The notes under the pieces: generated by a model | Seen by the model: only the letters and a program-made list of their open reading frames with translations | What the model was told of the DNA's origin: nothing | Databases searched by the model: none | In this document: piece by piece, positions 40,597 to 50,788 of the stretch | How the letters are laid out: every line of letters starts with the position of its first letter | How positions within the stretch are numbered: the stretch's first letter is position 1 | Program-made: the position numbers and the translations under genes | Origin: Sneathiella aquimaris | Lineage (GTDB): Bacteria; Pseudomonadota; Alphaproteobacteria; Sneathiellales; Sneathiellaceae | DNA: 64,000 nt | Direction: 5' to 3' | Assembly: GCF_026409565.1 (NCBI RefSeq) | Contig: NZ_CP112881.1 | Coordinates: 2,155,501 to 2,219,500, forward strand

Positions 40597-41190
40597 ATGA
40601 TCGTATTAATAGATAACTATGACAGCTTCACCTACAATCTCGTTCATTTTATGGGCGAATTAGGGGCGGACATAAAAGTATTTCGAAATGATGTCATTTC
40701 AGTGGATGACGTTCTTGCGTTGAACCCAACTGGTATTGTTCTGTCCCCGGGTCCGTGTACACCGGATAAAGCTGGCATCTGCCTGGATATGGTGAAAACC
40801 GCAGCGGCAACAAACATGCCGTTGTTAGGTGTTTGTCTGGGCCACCAGTCAATTGGTCAGGCCTTTGGCGGCAAGGTCGTACGAGCCGATGAACTGATGC
40901 ACGGAAAAACATCCCCCATCCAACACGAAAATGTTGGTGTTTTCAAAGGGCTTCCAGATAACTTTGTGGCGACACGATATCATTCCTTAACAGTGGCACC
41001 AGATACAGTTCCTGACTGCCTGAGCGTAACCGCACGAACAGAAGATGGTGTGATTATGGGATTGCAGCACAAAGAAAAACCACTGCACGGGGTTCAGTTT
41101 CATCCTGAAAGTATTGCGTCCGAACATGGTCATCAATTATTGCGTAATTTCCTTGAATTGACTGGCGAGACGTTAAAGGCAGTTGCGTAA
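40597..41190 (+). CDS. trpG: Anthranilate synthase component II (glutamine amidotransferase)
   Basis: A 197-residue class I glutaminase delivering ammonia to TrpE. Nucleophile Cys80 in [15 protein letters not shown]; His-Glu in [27 protein letters not shown] forms the oxyanion strand. The stop overlaps the trpD start by one base (TAATG). In many bacteria this subunit also serves p-aminobenzoate synthesis; whether it does here is unknown. No leader peptide rich in Trp was seen upstream. Confidence 0.96.
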   Translation: MIVLIDNYDSFTYNLVHFMGELGADIKVFRNDVISVDDVLALNPTGIVLSPGPCTPDKAGICLDMVKTAAATNMPLLGVCLGHQSIGQAFGGKVVRADELMHGKTSPIQHENVGVFKGLPDNFVATRYHSLTVAPDTVPDCLSVTARTEDGVIMGLQHKEKPLHGVQFHPESIASEHGHQLLRNFLELTGETLKAVA

Positions 41191-42218
41191 TGAGCGTGAG
41201 CAAAGACTTCAAAGGATTATTGTCGCAAATCGGTGCGGGCCAATCTCTAAGCGTGGATGAAGCGAAACTGGCTTTTAATACAATCCTGTCGGGCGATGCG
41301 ACCCCTTCCCAGATGGGAGCGTTCCTGATGGGCCTGCATTTACGCGGCGAAACAGTGGATGAACTGATTGGCGGCGTGACCGTTTTACGTGAAAAGGCCA
41401 ACTATATTACGGCGCCGGAGGGCGCTGTTGATGTTGTTGGGACCGGTGGTGATGGCCATGGAACCCTGAATATTTCAACCGCCGCGGCTTTTGTGACGGC
41501 AGGTGCAGGTGTTCCTGTTGCCAAGCATGGCAATAAAGCCGCGTCTTCACGATCAGGAACTGCTGATGTTCAGGCTGTACTGGGTATTAATACAGAATGC
41601 GACCTTGCTCTTACTGAACGGGCCGTTCATGAAGCCGGTATCGGTTTTATGGTTGCTTACCGTCATCACGGTGCCATGCGCCATGTTGGTCCGACCCGTG
41701 TAGAACTTGGATTACGGACAATTTTTAATCTGTTGGGTGTCATGTCCAATCCGGCGGCGGTTAAACGTCAACTGACCGGAGTTTACGACCCGCGCTGGAT
41801 GCGTCCCATGGCGGAAACCCTGAAAGAACTGGGATCAGAGCGCGTGTGGATCATGCATGGCGCTGATGGTCTGGATGAGCTGACAACAACCGGCCCTTCT
41901 CAGGTGGTTGAGCTAAAAGACGGTGCGATCACTGAGTTCGAAATTACACCTGAAGAGGTTGGGCTTCCGCGCGTTGGCCTGAAGGATATCAAAGGCGGCA
42001 CACCGCAAGAAAATGCCAAGGCGTTGCTGGCCCTGCTGAACGGCGACAAAGGGCCTTACCGAGATGTTACGCTGCTGAATGCGGGCGCAGCCATCCTGAT
42101 TGGCGAAAAATGCGAAACCCTTAAAGAAGGCATCGCGCTTGCCGCCCAATCGATTGACAGTGGCGCAGCCCGCCATGCCTTTGAAGAAATGAAACGCATT
42201 ACAAACCTGAGTAACTGA
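41190..42218 (+). CDS. trpD: Anthranilate phosphoribosyltransferase
   Basis: A 342-residue enzyme joining anthranilate to PRPP. The PRPP-binding [19 protein letters not shown] (split around residue 85), [16 protein letters not shown] and [18 protein letters not shown] are diagnostic. It overlaps trpG by one base and precedes trpC by four bases. Confidence 0.97.
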   Translation: MSVSKDFKGLLSQIGAGQSLSVDEAKLAFNTILSGDATPSQMGAFLMGLHLRGETVDELIGGVTVLREKANYITAPEGAVDVVGTGGDGHGTLNISTAAAFVTAGAGVPVAKHGNKAASSRSGTADVQAVLGINTECDLALTERAVHEAGIGFMVAYRHHGAMRHVGPTRVELGLRTIFNLLGVMSNPAAVKRQLTGVYDPRWMRPMAETLKELGSERVWIMHGADGLDELTTTGPSQVVELKDGAITEFEITPEEVGLPRVGLKDIKGGTPQENAKALLALLNGDKGPYRDVTLLNAGAAILIGEKCETLKEGIALAAQSIDSGAARHAFEEMKRITNLSN

Positions 42219-42222
42219 TTTT

Positions 42223-43014
42223 ATGAGTATTCTCGCAAAAATTTGCAGTGATAAAGCTGAGCATGTTGAAAACTGCAAGAAAAAGACATCCTTAAGCGAT
42301 TTGGAAATCGCTGTAAAAGACGCGTCCAGTCCACGTGGATTTGTCCAGGCGTTAAGGAACGCCCGTGCAGAAAACCGCTATGGTTTGATTGCGGAAGTAA
42401 AAAAAGCTTCCCCGTCAAAGGGCCTCATACGTGCTGATTTCGATCCCCCAGCCCTTGCCAAGGCATATGAAGAAGGCGGGGCAACCTGCATGTCCGTTTT
42501 AACCGATATCCCATATTTTCAGGGTGCTGATGAATATCTGGTCGCTGCCCGATCCGCGGTAAGCCTGCCGACGTTGCGCAAGGATTTCATGATTGACCCC
42601 TATCAGGTCACTGAAGCCCGCGCGTTGGGCGCTGATTGCATCTTGTTGATCATGGCGGCGCTGGACGACGGACAGGCTCAGGAGCTTGAGGCGGCGGCGT
42701 TTCACTACGGCATGGATGTCCTGATTGAAGTGCATGACGCAGAAGAACTCGAACGCACCTCGGTTCTGAAAAGTCCGTTGATCGGCATCAACAATCGAAA
42801 TCTGAAAACGTTGGAAGTGGATATTGCAACCACTGAGTTATTATCCCAAAAGTTGCCTGAAAATTGCCTGCCTGTCAGTGAAAGCGGCCTTTATACAACG
42901 GACGATCTTAAGCGGATGGAAAAAGCCGGATGTGGCTGTTTTCTGGTAGGCGAAAGCCTGATGAGACAGGATGATGTGGCCGGTGCCGTTCGAACCTTGC
43001 TTGGAAACGGATAA
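42223..43014 (+). CDS. trpC: Indole-3-glycerol phosphate synthase
   Basis: A 263-residue TIM-barrel enzyme closing the indole ring. Catalytic segments: [15 protein letters not shown] (residues about 56-70), [51 protein letters not shown] and VSESGL. It is monofunctional (no fused TrpF). It is followed after five bases by moaC. Confidence 0.97.
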   Translation: MSILAKICSDKAEHVENCKKKTSLSDLEIAVKDASSPRGFVQALRNARAENRYGLIAEVKKASPSKGLIRADFDPPALAKAYEEGGATCMSVLTDIPYFQGADEYLVAARSAVSLPTLRKDFMIDPYQVTEARALGADCILLIMAALDDGQAQELEAAAFHYGMDVLIEVHDAEELERTSVLKSPLIGINNRNLKTLEVDIATTELLSQKLPENCLPVSESGLYTTDDLKRMEKAGCGCFLVGESLMRQDDVAGAVRTLLGNG

Positions 43015-43019
43015 TTCTC

Positions 43020-43496
43020 ATGGCCGGATTTACACATTTCGATGATAAAGGATCCGCCCATATGGTGGATGTGGGCAACAAAGACATCACCGAACGCAGT
43101 GCAACGGCAACCGCCCGCGTTCTAATGTTACCAGAAACCTTTATTCTTGTGCGGGATGGCAAGGCAAAAAAAGGGGATGTACTGGCCGTTGCCCGTTTAG
43201 CCGGTATTATGGCGGCAAAAAAAACACCCGATCTAATCCCGCTCTGCCATCCGCTGGCGCTGACCAATGTCTCTGTCGAGTTTGAATTGGATGAGGCTGC
43301 ATCGGCAATCGATATTCTGGCGACTTGTAAACTCAAAGGCCGTACCGGTGTGGAAATGGAAGCACTGACAGCCGCAACGGTTGCAGGCTTGACAATTTAC
43401 GACATGTGTAAAGCCGTCGACCGAGGCATGGAAATCACAGGGGCCAAACTCCTCTCCAAAAGCGGCGGTAAATCAGGAACCTATACAGCATCATGA
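43020..43496 (+). CDS. moaC: Cyclic pyranopterin monophosphate synthase
   Basis: A 158-residue molybdenum-cofactor enzyme converting the MoaA product to c[18 protein letters not shown] at the N-terminus, [13 protein letters not shown] and [15 protein letters not shown] with [13 protein letters not shown] are canonical active-site segments. It overlaps moeA by four bases (ATGA). The trpGDC-moaC-moeA-lexA order is common in alphaproteobacteria, although the pathways are unrelated. Confidence 0.97.
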   Translation: MAGFTHFDDKGSAHMVDVGNKDITERSATATARVLMLPETFILVRDGKAKKGDVLAVARLAGIMAAKKTPDLIPLCHPLALTNVSVEFELDEAASAIDILATCKLKGRTGVEMEALTAATVAGLTIYDMCKAVDRGMEITGAKLLSKSGGKSGTYTAS

Positions 43497-44707
43497 TTTC
43501 AGTCGAAGAAGCCCGCAATAATATTCTCTCCGCCCTTTCCTCTGTGTCCACCGAAACCATAAGCCTGCATACTGCATCGGGCAGGGTTTTAGCAGAAGAC
43601 ATTATGGCGCGACGAACACAGCCGCCAAGTGATATGTCCGCGATGGACGGTTATGCGGTCAAGATATCTGATTTAACCAAGATCCCTGTGACGCTTACCG
43701 TTATCGGCGAAGCCCCTGCAGGGGGATCATATGATGCGACCTTGCAATCTGGGCAAGCCGTCCGCATCTTCACCGGTGGTCCAGTACCAAACGGCGCGGA
43801 TACAATTGTCATTCAGGAAAATACAAGCCGCGATGGCGACTCGGTCACGATTGAAGAAGGCACTGAAAAAGGCCGGTTCATTCGAAAAGCCGGTATCGAT
43901 TTCAAAGAAGGTGGAAAAGGGCTTTCCGCTGGCAAAACTTTAACGCCGCGGGACATCGGTCTATTGGCGGCGATGAATATTCCCTGGGTAACAGTGCGGC
44001 GGAAACCTGTCATCGCCCTTTTATCCACGGGTGATGAACTTGTTCGTCCCGGGGAACCTGTCGGTCCGAACCAAATCATTTCATCAAACGCCCTTCTGGT
44101 GTCGGCTATGGTCGAAATGGCCGGTGGCATGCCTATCGACCTTGGCATCGCACAAGACAATGAACAATCCCTCCGACATATGGCGGAAGGTGCCAAATCC
44201 GCCGACTTACTGGTAACTCTGGGCGGCGCATCGGTTGGCGATCATGATCTGGTGCAAACAGTTCTGGGAAAAGAAGGACTGAACATCGATTTCTGGCGAA
44301 TTGCCATGCGCCCGGGAAAACCCCTGATGTTTGGTGATCTGAACGGCACGCCAATGCTGGGGATGCCGGGAAACCCTGTCTCCAGTGTTGTATGCAGCTA
44401 TATTTTTCTATATCCGGCGATCGATGCCCTTTCGGGACGTTCACCCCGGAAAACGCTTGTCTCACCCGCGATCCTTTCCCATGACATTAAAGAAAATGAT
44501 CAGCGGGAAGATTATCAGCGGGCCAAAATTATCGGGGAAAAAGACGGCTTACCATTGGTTGAACTTTTCAGCAATCAGGACAGCTCGCTTTTGTCTGCTT
44601 TATCCGCCGCCAATTGCTTCCTGAAACGCGCGCCATTTGCGCCAGCGTTGAAAAAAGGAAGTCAGGTCAGCATTATTCCACTGGATGAGGGATATCCCCG
44701 TTGTTGA
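43493..44707 (+). CDS. moeA: Molybdopterin molybdenumtransferase
   Basis: A 404-residue enzyme inserting molybdate into adenylated molybdopterin. [12 protein letters not shown] (residues about 43-54), [48 protein letters not shown] and [11 protein letters not shown] are all present, covering the four MoeA domains. It is translationally coupled to moaC; lexA follows after 81 bases with its own SOS promoter. Confidence 0.97.
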   Translation: MISVEEARNNILSALSSVSTETISLHTASGRVLAEDIMARRTQPPSDMSAMDGYAVKISDLTKIPVTLTVIGEAPAGGSYDATLQSGQAVRIFTGGPVPNGADTIVIQENTSRDGDSVTIEEGTEKGRFIRKAGIDFKEGGKGLSAGKTLTPRDIGLLAAMNIPWVTVRRKPVIALLSTGDELVRPGEPVGPNQIISSNALLVSAMVEMAGGMPIDLGIAQDNEQSLRHMAEGAKSADLLVTLGGASVGDHDLVQTVLGKEGLNIDFWRIAMRPGKPLMFGDLNGTPMLGMPGNPVSSVVCSYIFLYPAIDALSGRSPRKTLVSPAILSHDIKENDQREDYQRAKIIGEKDGLPLVELFSNQDSSLLSALSAANCFLKRAPFAPALKKGSQVSIIPLDEGYPRC

Positions 44708-44719
44708 TGAAATGCCCCC

Positions 44720-44748
44720 TTGACGAACAATGAGAACTTTTGTAGAAC
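44720..44748 (+). promoter_or_regulatory. lexA promoter with SOS box
   Basis: TTGACG (44720-44725) and TAGAAC (44743-44748) are 17 bases apart. The alphaproteobacterial LexA box GAAC-N7-GAAC occupies 44734-44748, covering the -10 element, so LexA bound there would block polymerase: classic autorepression. A further GAAC at 44725-44728 lies at the wrong spacing to form a second full box. Confidence 0.8.
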
Positions 44749-44788
44749 AAAGTTAATGTTTTTGTTTTGTTCTTTCTGATGGGGCGGC

Positions 44789-45535
44789 ATGTTAACAAAG
44801 AAACAGCACGAACTTTTGATGTATATCCACACGTATCTGGAACAGAAAGGCGTTTGTCCGTCATTTGATGAAATGAAGGAAGCGTTGGACCTCAAGTCGA
44901 AATCCGGCATCCACCGTTTGATCACCGGCTTGACGGAGAGAGGGTTCATTCGGCGTTTGCCGCATAGAGCCCGGGCTCTTGAAATATTAAAACTTCCCGA
45001 TGCGGTTCTTCCCGTTGGGATTTCCAAACGAACATCCAGAATCTCTCCTGCCTCTGAATTTAATGTGGTGCAGGCAAATTTCGGGCATAAACCGCAAATC
45101 GGAAGTGGGTCGGATAGCACTTCCGCATCTCCGCCCGGGTCTTCGGACAATGGCATGGCCTCCCTCCCCCTTTATGGTCGGATTGCCGCTGGTACGGCGA
45201 TTGAAGCATTGGCCGATCCAACCAGTTTTGTGGACGTGCCCAATGGGATGCTGGCGTCCGGCGTGCACTACTGTCTTGAGGTTGCCGGCGATTCAATGAT
45301 TGATGCCGGCATCCATGATGGGGACACCGTTATCATTCGCGAAAGTAAAATTGCTGAAAACGGATCTATCGTGGTTGCGCTTATTGACGATCAGGAAGCA
45401 ACCTTGAAACGGCTGCGGCGCAAAGGCAATACCGTTGCGCTGGAAGCCGCCAATCCAGATTATGAAACCCGGATTTTTGGCCCGGATCGCGTTAAGGTTC
45501 AAGGTCAATTAGTGGGATTATTCCGCAAATACTAG
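44789..45535 (+). CDS. lexA: SOS repressor LexA
   Basis: A 248-residue repressor, at the long end for the family because of an extended linker (about 75-125). The N-terminal winged helix has [20 protein letters not shown]; the self-cleavage bond is Ala134-Gly135 ([11 protein letters not shown]); catalytic Ser169 ([10 protein letters not shown]) and Lys207 (DQEATLKRL) form the dyad. RecA filaments trigger cleavage and derepression of repair genes. An SOS box lies at 44734-44748. The stop overlaps that of comEC on the other strand by four bases. Confidence 0.97.
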   Translation: MLTKKQHELLMYIHTYLEQKGVCPSFDEMKEALDLKSKSGIHRLITGLTERGFIRRLPHRARALEILKLPDAVLPVGISKRTSRISPASEFNVVQANFGHKPQIGSGSDSTSASPPGSSDNGMASLPLYGRIAAGTAIEALADPTSFVDVPNGMLASGVHYCLEVAGDSMIDAGIHDGDTVIIRESKIAENGSIVVALIDDQEATLKRLRRKGNTVALEAANPDYETRIFGPDRVKVQGQLVGLFRKY

Positions 45536-47640
45536 TGGTTTGCATCAAGCCATTTCCGATATACCAACGGCACCCATGGACGATCCCCACGGAGGGAATT
45601 GACCGTTTCCAGGCGGGCGTTCCCCTTTTCATCCAGGTAGAGGGCATGACCGCCTTCGCGCCAAAGTGAGAATTTATCCACAATTTTAGTCGGGTTCCGG
45701 CAGCCTTTTGGTACGGGAACCCGACTGATTATGATATCGGCCCTGTCACAATCAGTTTTAATAGTATGCGCGTTGTTTAAAAACGTGATTACTTTTGTAT
45801 TTTTCAAGTAAACACACCCCGTCCCGTCACAGCGAAAAAGAGGCGTTTTCCAATTGGTCAAACGTTCAAATTCGTGAATACCCAATAGCTGGGTCCATCT
45901 TTTACGCTCGAACCGTTCAGAGCGAAAGGTTGACGCTGCCGTGCCATACTTCTGGTCATTAATGGCAAACAGGGCGCCGGATTGAGAAAAGAGAATGGCT
46001 GGCCTTTCGGCAAAGAGAACCAAGGCAAGTATGAAAGGGGCTGCCCCTAATGCCAGAAATCGCACAGAATGCCGCCAATTGAAAAACCAAAGGAACGCAA
46101 GGATCAGCACAACAAGGCCGGATAAGGGAAGCACACCAACCTTCAGGACGGATGCTGTAAATCCCGAAGCGTAATGCGCAATAAATAGGATCATCGATAT
46201 CCCGTCCCCTGCGAGTTCCAAGGGTACCGCCGCCACGCCAAAGGGCATGAGGCAAAAAGCAATCAGGATCATTGGCATCACCCAAAAGCCCATAATGGGA
46301 ACGGCAATCAGATTGACGGCAACACCAATCACAGAAAATTGCCCAAAATGAAAAATGGCAAAGGGCGCCGTCGCAAAAGACGCGATCAGCGACGTGAGAA
46401 AAATGCCCAGAAAATAATAGGTGAAGCGTCTCAAAACTCCCCTTTGATTGCTTTTCAAGATAAGCAGATGCCCCCACCGTTCATACCCGGCTATCAGACA
46501 AAAAACGGCAGCAAAGGACATTTGAAAGCTTGCGCTCAACAAGGTTTCTGGCAGAAAAACTAAAATCAACAGGGCCGCAAGTGCGAGGTTCCTGAGTGAT
46601 AGAGCCGTTCGGTCAAAACAGATGGCCACAAAGACCATTGAGATCATCAAAAAAGCCCGTACGGCCGAGATACTCATGCCGCTTACCGTGAGATAGAAGC
46701 AAATACCGAACAACGCCACCATTGCGGCCCACTTCTTGATCGGATGGTTCAGCGCAAGGGTTGGAAGGGCACTGAAAACCAAACGGACGGCAAAGAAAAT
46801 TATACCGCCGATCATACCCATATGCAGCCCCGAGATGGCCAGTAGATGGGCGAGCCCGGAATTTCGCATTTCTTCCAGTTGGCTTTTAGGCATATGACTT
46901 CGATCGCCCGTCATGATCGCCATGATGAAACCCGCTGACGTTTCCGTGCTGTTCTCCAATATGTAACGATTGATCTTATCGCGCAGCAAAGCGGACATGG
47001 AGGAAATCCGCGCCCAAAGAGTGACAGCGTCACGGGTCAGGATCTCCGGACGACTGATCGTGTAGCCGACTGCACCGATTTGCTTGTAATAACTGTCGCG
47101 CTGAAAATCATAGCCGCCGGGATAGGCTGGTGGGGGGGGCGGTAACAAAACGGCTTTAACCGATATTTTGTCCCCTGGATGTAGGGACCGAACATCCGAA
47201 CGGGTTGAAACCCGTATTTTTTTCAAGTCAGAGATCGAAGCCAATTCGAATTCAGGTTGCGCGATGGTTAATCGAACTGACTTTTGACCCGCCGATTTTT
47301 GAACAACGATCCCCGTAACCATACTAATGGACTTCTTTTGAAGGATCGGGGCCGCAACCCATTCAGTACGAAGAATTGCCCCAGAAAATCCCGCAGTGAC
47401 AATTGCCAGAGACAAAACAGGGATCAAAAGACCTTCCCGTTGTCGGACAAATCGAAAAAATAACAGGGAAATTAGGAAAAAGGGCCATCCGCACCAATAT
47501 AAAGAGGGATGCCATAAAACTGAATAATAAGCCCCTATTCCGACCGCGTACAGCACAGGAACCCAAAGAAACCAACGACTTCGGTCCAAGAAGAAACCAG
47601 CAAGCAGCCAATTAATAAGGGATCTCGTCATACCATTCAC
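45532..47640 (-). CDS. comEC: ComEC/Rec2-family DNA uptake channel
   Basis: A 702-residue polytopic inner-membrane protein; in competent bacteria it passes single-stranded DNA into the cytoplasm. N-terminal helices and an OB-like soluble domain ([19 protein letters not shown]) precede the Competence domain with [15 protein letters not shown] and [13 protein letters not shown]. The C-terminal 150 residues show no HxHxDH motif of the metallo-beta-lactamase nuclease domain found in full-length ComEC. The start is GTG 47640 (GGA eight bases ahead) or ATG 47631. Whether this organism is transformable is unknown. Confidence 0.9.
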   Translation of the reverse strand: MNGMTRSLINWLLAGFFLDRSRWFLWVPVLYAVGIGAYYSVLWHPSLYWCGWPFFLISLLFFRFVRQREGLLIPVLSLAIVTAGFSGAILRTEWVAAPILQKKSISMVTGIVVQKSAGQKSVRLTIAQPEFELASISDLKKIRVSTRSDVRSLHPGDKISVKAVLLPPPPPAYPGGYDFQRDSYYKQIGAVGYTISRPEILTRDAVTLWARISSMSALLRDKINRYILENSTETSAGFIMAIMTGDRSHMPKSQLEEMRNSGLAHLLAISGLHMGMIGGIIFFAVRLVFSALPTLALNHPIKKWAAMVALFGICFYLTVSGMSISAVRAFLMISMVFVAICFDRTALSLRNLALAALLILVFLPETLLSASFQMSFAAVFCLIAGYERWGHLLILKSNQRGVLRRFTYYFLGIFLTSLIASFATAPFAIFHFGQFSVIGVAVNLIAVPIMGFWVMPMILIAFCLMPFGVAAVPLELAGDGISMILFIAHYASGFTASVLKVGVLPLSGLVVLILAFLWFFNWRHSVRFLALGAAPFILALVLFAERPAILFSQSGALFAINDQKYGTAASTFRSERFERKRWTQLLGIHEFERLTNWKTPLFRCDGTGCVYLKNTKVITFLNNAHTIKTDCDRADIIISRVPVPKGCRNPTKIVDKFSLWREGGHALYLDEKGNARLETVNSLRGDRPWVPLVYRKWLDANH

Positions 47641-47755
47641 AGCTCTAATCCAACACGGGCTTGCTCATTTGGAGTACAAATAGTAAAAATGCCCCAGAAA
47701 TGGGGATAGTTTAGATACTAAACCTATAATTGAATTTAATGCAAAGTAAATTGCC

Positions 47756-49159
47756 ATGACCGTTGTTACCAGATTTGCGCCCTCTCCTACGGGTTTTCTT
47801 CATATTGGAGGTGCCCGTACAGCCTTGTTTAATTGGCTATATGCCCGTCATCATGGCGGTAAGTTCGTTTTGCGGATTGAAGACACGGATCGGGAGCGGT
47901 CTACGGACGAAGCCATTGATGCTATTCTCAAAGGCATGAAATGGATGGGGCTGGACTGGGATGGTGAACCTTATTACCAGTTTGCCCGCCGCGAACGTCA
48001 TGCAGAAGTTGCAAAACAATTACTGGAAAGTGGCAATGCCTATTATTGCTATGCCTCAAAAGAAGAATTAGCAGAGATGCGCGAAACAGCCCGGGCTGAA
48101 GGCCGCGCACCTGGCTATGATGGCCGTTGGCGGGATCGGGATTCATCAGAATCCCCTGCAGGCGTTGATCCTGTGGTCCGCTTTAAATCCCCGAATGAAG
48201 GCAACACCGTCATTGAGGATGCCGTTCAGGGAACGGTTACGATCGCCAATGCGCAACTTGATGACCTGATCCTGCTTCGGGCAGATGGAACACCGACCTA
48301 CATGCTTTCTGTTATCGTGGATGACCATGATATGGGTGTGACGGATATCATTCGAGGCGACGATCACTTAACCAACGCTGCCCGCCAGTTGCAGTTATAT
48401 GATGCTTTGAATTGGGCCGCGCCCAGAATGGCTCATATTCCGCTTATTCATGGACCGGATGGGGCAAAGCTCTCCAAACGGCATGGTGCTCTTGGCGTGG
48501 AAGCCTATCGAGATATGGGGTATCTTCCCGAGGCAATGCGGAATTATCTGCTTCGTCTGGGTTGGTCACATGGAGACGACGAAATCATCTCAACGGAACA
48601 GGCTATTGAATGGTTTAATCTGGAAAATATCGGAAAATCCGCGTCCAGATTTGATTTTGATAAGCTTGAAAACCTGAACGGTACGTATATTCGACAGGCC
48701 GATGATGGTTACCTGACAGACCTTATTTTACCTCTTTTGGAAGAGAAAACCGGGCTTTCTGTAACCGATCATCAACGCTCAATGATAGAAAAAGCCATGA
48801 ACGGCTTGAAAGAACGGGCAAAATCAGTAATATCCCTCGCAGACAGTTCGCATTTCTTAATATCCCAACGCCCGTTGTCTCTGGATGAAAAGGCGTCGAA
48901 ACTAATAACGGCAGATAGTAGCGGTGTGTTAAATCGTCTGGCTGAAAAGCTGGAAGCACTATCCAACTGGGATAAAGATGCAATCGAAGCAATTGTCCGC
49001 GAAAGCGCAGAAGCTGAAGACCTAAAACTTGGTAAAATCGCGCAACCGCTAAGGGCTGCGCTTACAGGTACAACGGTGTCACCAGGCATTTTTGACGTTC
49101 TGGAGATACTCGGAAAAGAAGAAGCTCTCGGGCGAATTCGGGACGCGGCGAAAATCTGA
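47756..49159 (+). CDS. gltX: Glutamyl-tRNA synthetase
   Basis: A 467-residue class I synthetase. The HIGH-type motif is in [19 protein letters not shown] (7-25) and the KMSKS-type motif is KLSKR near 238-242; the anticodon-binding C-terminal domain ends with [19 protein letters not shown]. Many alphaproteobacteria carry two gltX copies, one charging tRNA-Gln as well; which this is cannot be told here. It is divergent from comEC. Confidence 0.96.
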   Translation: MTVVTRFAPSPTGFLHIGGARTALFNWLYARHHGGKFVLRIEDTDRERSTDEAIDAILKGMKWMGLDWDGEPYYQFARRERHAEVAKQLLESGNAYYCYASKEELAEMRETARAEGRAPGYDGRWRDRDSSESPAGVDPVVRFKSPNEGNTVIEDAVQGTVTIANAQLDDLILLRADGTPTYMLSVIVDDHDMGVTDIIRGDDHLTNAARQLQLYDALNWAAPRMAHIPLIHGPDGAKLSKRHGALGVEAYRDMGYLPEAMRNYLLRLGWSHGDDEIISTEQAIEWFNLENIGKSASRFDFDKLENLNGTYIRQADDGYLTDLILPLLEEKTGLSVTDHQRSMIEKAMNGLKERAKSVISLADSSHFLISQRPLSLDEKASKLITADSSGVLNRLAEKLEALSNWDKDAIEAIVRESAEAEDLKLGKIAQPLRAALTGTTVSPGIFDVLEILGKEEALGRIRDAAKI

Positions 49160-49211
49160 TTTTCGCCATTCGGAATATCAGCCGTTTCAAAAAAAACGCT
49201 GAGATGTGGAA

Positions 49212-49231
49212 TCAGTTTCGAAAGAAACTGA
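49212..49231 (+). promoter_or_regulatory. 8-bp hairpin with GAAA tetraloop ahead of gltA
   Basis: TCAGTTTC-GAAA-GAAACTGA is a perfect 8-bp stem closed by a GNRA-type tetraloop, 48 bases before the gltA ATG. No T-run follows, so a terminator is unlikely. As DNA it is also a 20-base palindrome-like site. It may be a leader structure or a protein-binding site; no family was recognised. Confidence 0.5.
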
Positions 49232-49279
49232 ACAAACCTGACGCCAGAATAAGCTGGCTGAATAAAAAGGAAAAATTAT

Positions 49280-50584
49280 ATGAGTGGCTCTGAAGTTACT
49301 GGCTCCGTAAATCTTGAAGACAAAAGCGGCGAACCACTAAGCCTTCCTTTAATTAGTGGCACAGTTGGCCCGGATGTTATTGATGTTCGCAAATTATATG
49401 GTGCGACAGGTCATTTCACATATGATCCTGGATTTACATCGACTGCCTCTTGCGATTCTGCCATCACCTATATCGATGGTGACCAAGGCGTATTGATGCA
49501 CCGCGGATATAAAATTGAAGAACTGGCTTCGAAAAGTGACTTTATGGAAGTTTGCTTTCTTCTGTTGAAAGGTGAATTGCCAACAGCCGAAGAAAAAGCC
49601 AAATTTACGCATGACATCACTTATCACACGATGCTTCATGAACAACTGACCCAGTTCTTCAAAGGCTTCCGCCGCGATGCTCACCCGATGTCTATTATGG
49701 TTGGCGTTGTTGGTGCCCTTTCTGCTTTTTATCATGATAGCACCGATATTAACGATCCGAAGCAGCGTATGATTGCCAGCTACCGGTTGATTGCTAAAAT
49801 GCCAACCATTGCGGCCATGGCGTACAAATATTCTGTTGGTCAGCCCTTTATCTATCCTGACAACGAATTGTCTTACGCAGAAAACTTCCTGCATATGACC
49901 TTCAGCGTGCCTGCTGAAAAGTATAAACTGTCTCCAACAGTGGCCCGGGCGATGGATCGTATCTTCATCCTTCATGCGGATCACGAACAGAATGCATCTA
50001 CCTCTACAGTGCGTCTGGCCGGTTCATCAGGCGCCAACCCATTTGCCTGTATTGCAGCTGGTATTGCCTGCCTTTGGGGTCCTGCCCATGGCGGCGCAAA
50101 CGAAGCCGTTCTGACAATGCTGGAAGAAATTGGCAGCGTAGATCGTGTTCAAGAGTTTATTGCAAAAGCAAAAGACAAAAACGATCCTTTCCGTCTGATG
50201 GGCTTTGGTCACCGGGTTTATAAAAACTACGATCCGCGCGCAAAAGTCATGCAGGAAACCTGTTACGAAGTTCTTGAAGAACTTGGTATCAAGGATGAGC
50301 CTATGCTTAAACTGGCAATGGAGCTTGAAAGAATTGCCCTTGAGGACGAATATTTCATCGAGAAGAAACTCTTCCCGAATGTGGATTTCTACTCTGGCAT
50401 CATTCTAAAAGCTTTGGGCTTCCCAACCAGCATGTTTACGGTTCTGTTTGCACTCGCCCGGACGGTTGGCTGGGTCGCACAATGGAACGAAATGATGGAA
50501 GATCCGGGACAGAAAATCGGTCGTCCTCGCCAGTTGTATACTGGTCCAGGAGAACGTCCATTCGTTCCTGTTGAGAAACGCTGA
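49280..50584 (+). CDS. gltA: Citrate synthase
   Basis: A 434-residue type II (hexameric) citrate synthase joining acetyl-CoA and oxaloacetate. Seen: [20 protein letters not shown] (residues about 47-66), [15 protein letters not shown], the catalytic His in [26 protein letters not shown] and the catalytic Asp in [17 protein letters not shown] about ten bases ahead is a good ribosome-binding site. It takes the acetyl-CoA made by the PDH complex encoded to the left. Confidence 0.98.
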   Translation: MSGSEVTGSVNLEDKSGEPLSLPLISGTVGPDVIDVRKLYGATGHFTYDPGFTSTASCDSAITYIDGDQGVLMHRGYKIEELASKSDFMEVCFLLLKGELPTAEEKAKFTHDITYHTMLHEQLTQFFKGFRRDAHPMSIMVGVVGALSAFYHDSTDINDPKQRMIASYRLIAKMPTIAAMAYKYSVGQPFIYPDNELSYAENFLHMTFSVPAEKYKLSPTVARAMDRIFILHADHEQNASTSTVRLAGSSGANPFACIAAGIACLWGPAHGGANEAVLTMLEEIGSVDRVQEFIAKAKDKNDPFRLMGFGHRVYKNYDPRAKVMQETCYEVLEELGIKDEPMLKLAMELERIALEDEYFIEKKLFPNVDFYSGIILKALGFPTSMFTVLFALARTVGWVAQWNEMMEDPGQKIGRPRQLYTGPGERPFVPVEKR

Positions 50585-50587
50585 ACC

Positions 50588-50788
50588 ATGCGGGCTTCTC
50601 AACCCAATGTGAGAAAAAATATGCCTTCGGCCTTGGCCGAAGGCAGTTCCTCCCGTGGGCGGAAGCTTATTCTAAAAGCAGCAAATGATAACAGGCCTTC
50701 GTGGGGATACCGGTTTAAAAAAGGACTGTTTTTTGCGGGTCCTGTTGTGGCCGTTCTATTCTTTGGTCTTATCTGGTTTATGTCCTGA
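50588..50788 (+). CDS. Small membrane protein of unknown function
   Basis: A 66-residue ORF starting three bases after gltA (an in-frame ATG at 50621 is an alternative). Basic N-terminal part with KAANDNRPSWGYRFKKG, then one hydrophobic helix (about 48-65, FAGPVVAVLFFGLIWFM) at the very C-terminus. The protein-like pattern suggests a tail-anchored peptide. It overlaps the end of lpxB (opposite strand) by 33 bases, and its 5' part contains the hairpin that looks like the terminator of the lpx operon. No family recognised. Confidence 0.5.
   Translation: MRASQPNVRKNMPSALAEGSSSRGRKLILKAANDNRPSWGYRFKKGLFFAGPVVAVLFFGLIWFMS
50613..50644 (-). terminator. Factor-independent terminator of the lpx operon
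   Basis: A perfect 10-bp GC-rich inverted repeat (50623-50632 with 50635-50644, 2-base spacer) is followed on the minus strand by ATATTTTTTCTC, about 110 bases after the lpxB stop. On the plus strand the tail is not T-rich. It lies inside the 66-residue ORF. Confidence 0.8.

Noticed and set aside
44725-44737. Second GAAC pair (GAAC-N5-GAAC) as another SOS box
   Set aside because: The spacing is five rather than seven bases, so only 44734-44748 fits the alphaproteobacterial motif.
45959-46477. 172-codon frame on the same strand as comEC
   Set aside because: It is in another frame within comEC, whose membrane-protein motifs are clear; the composition is that of a frame shadow.
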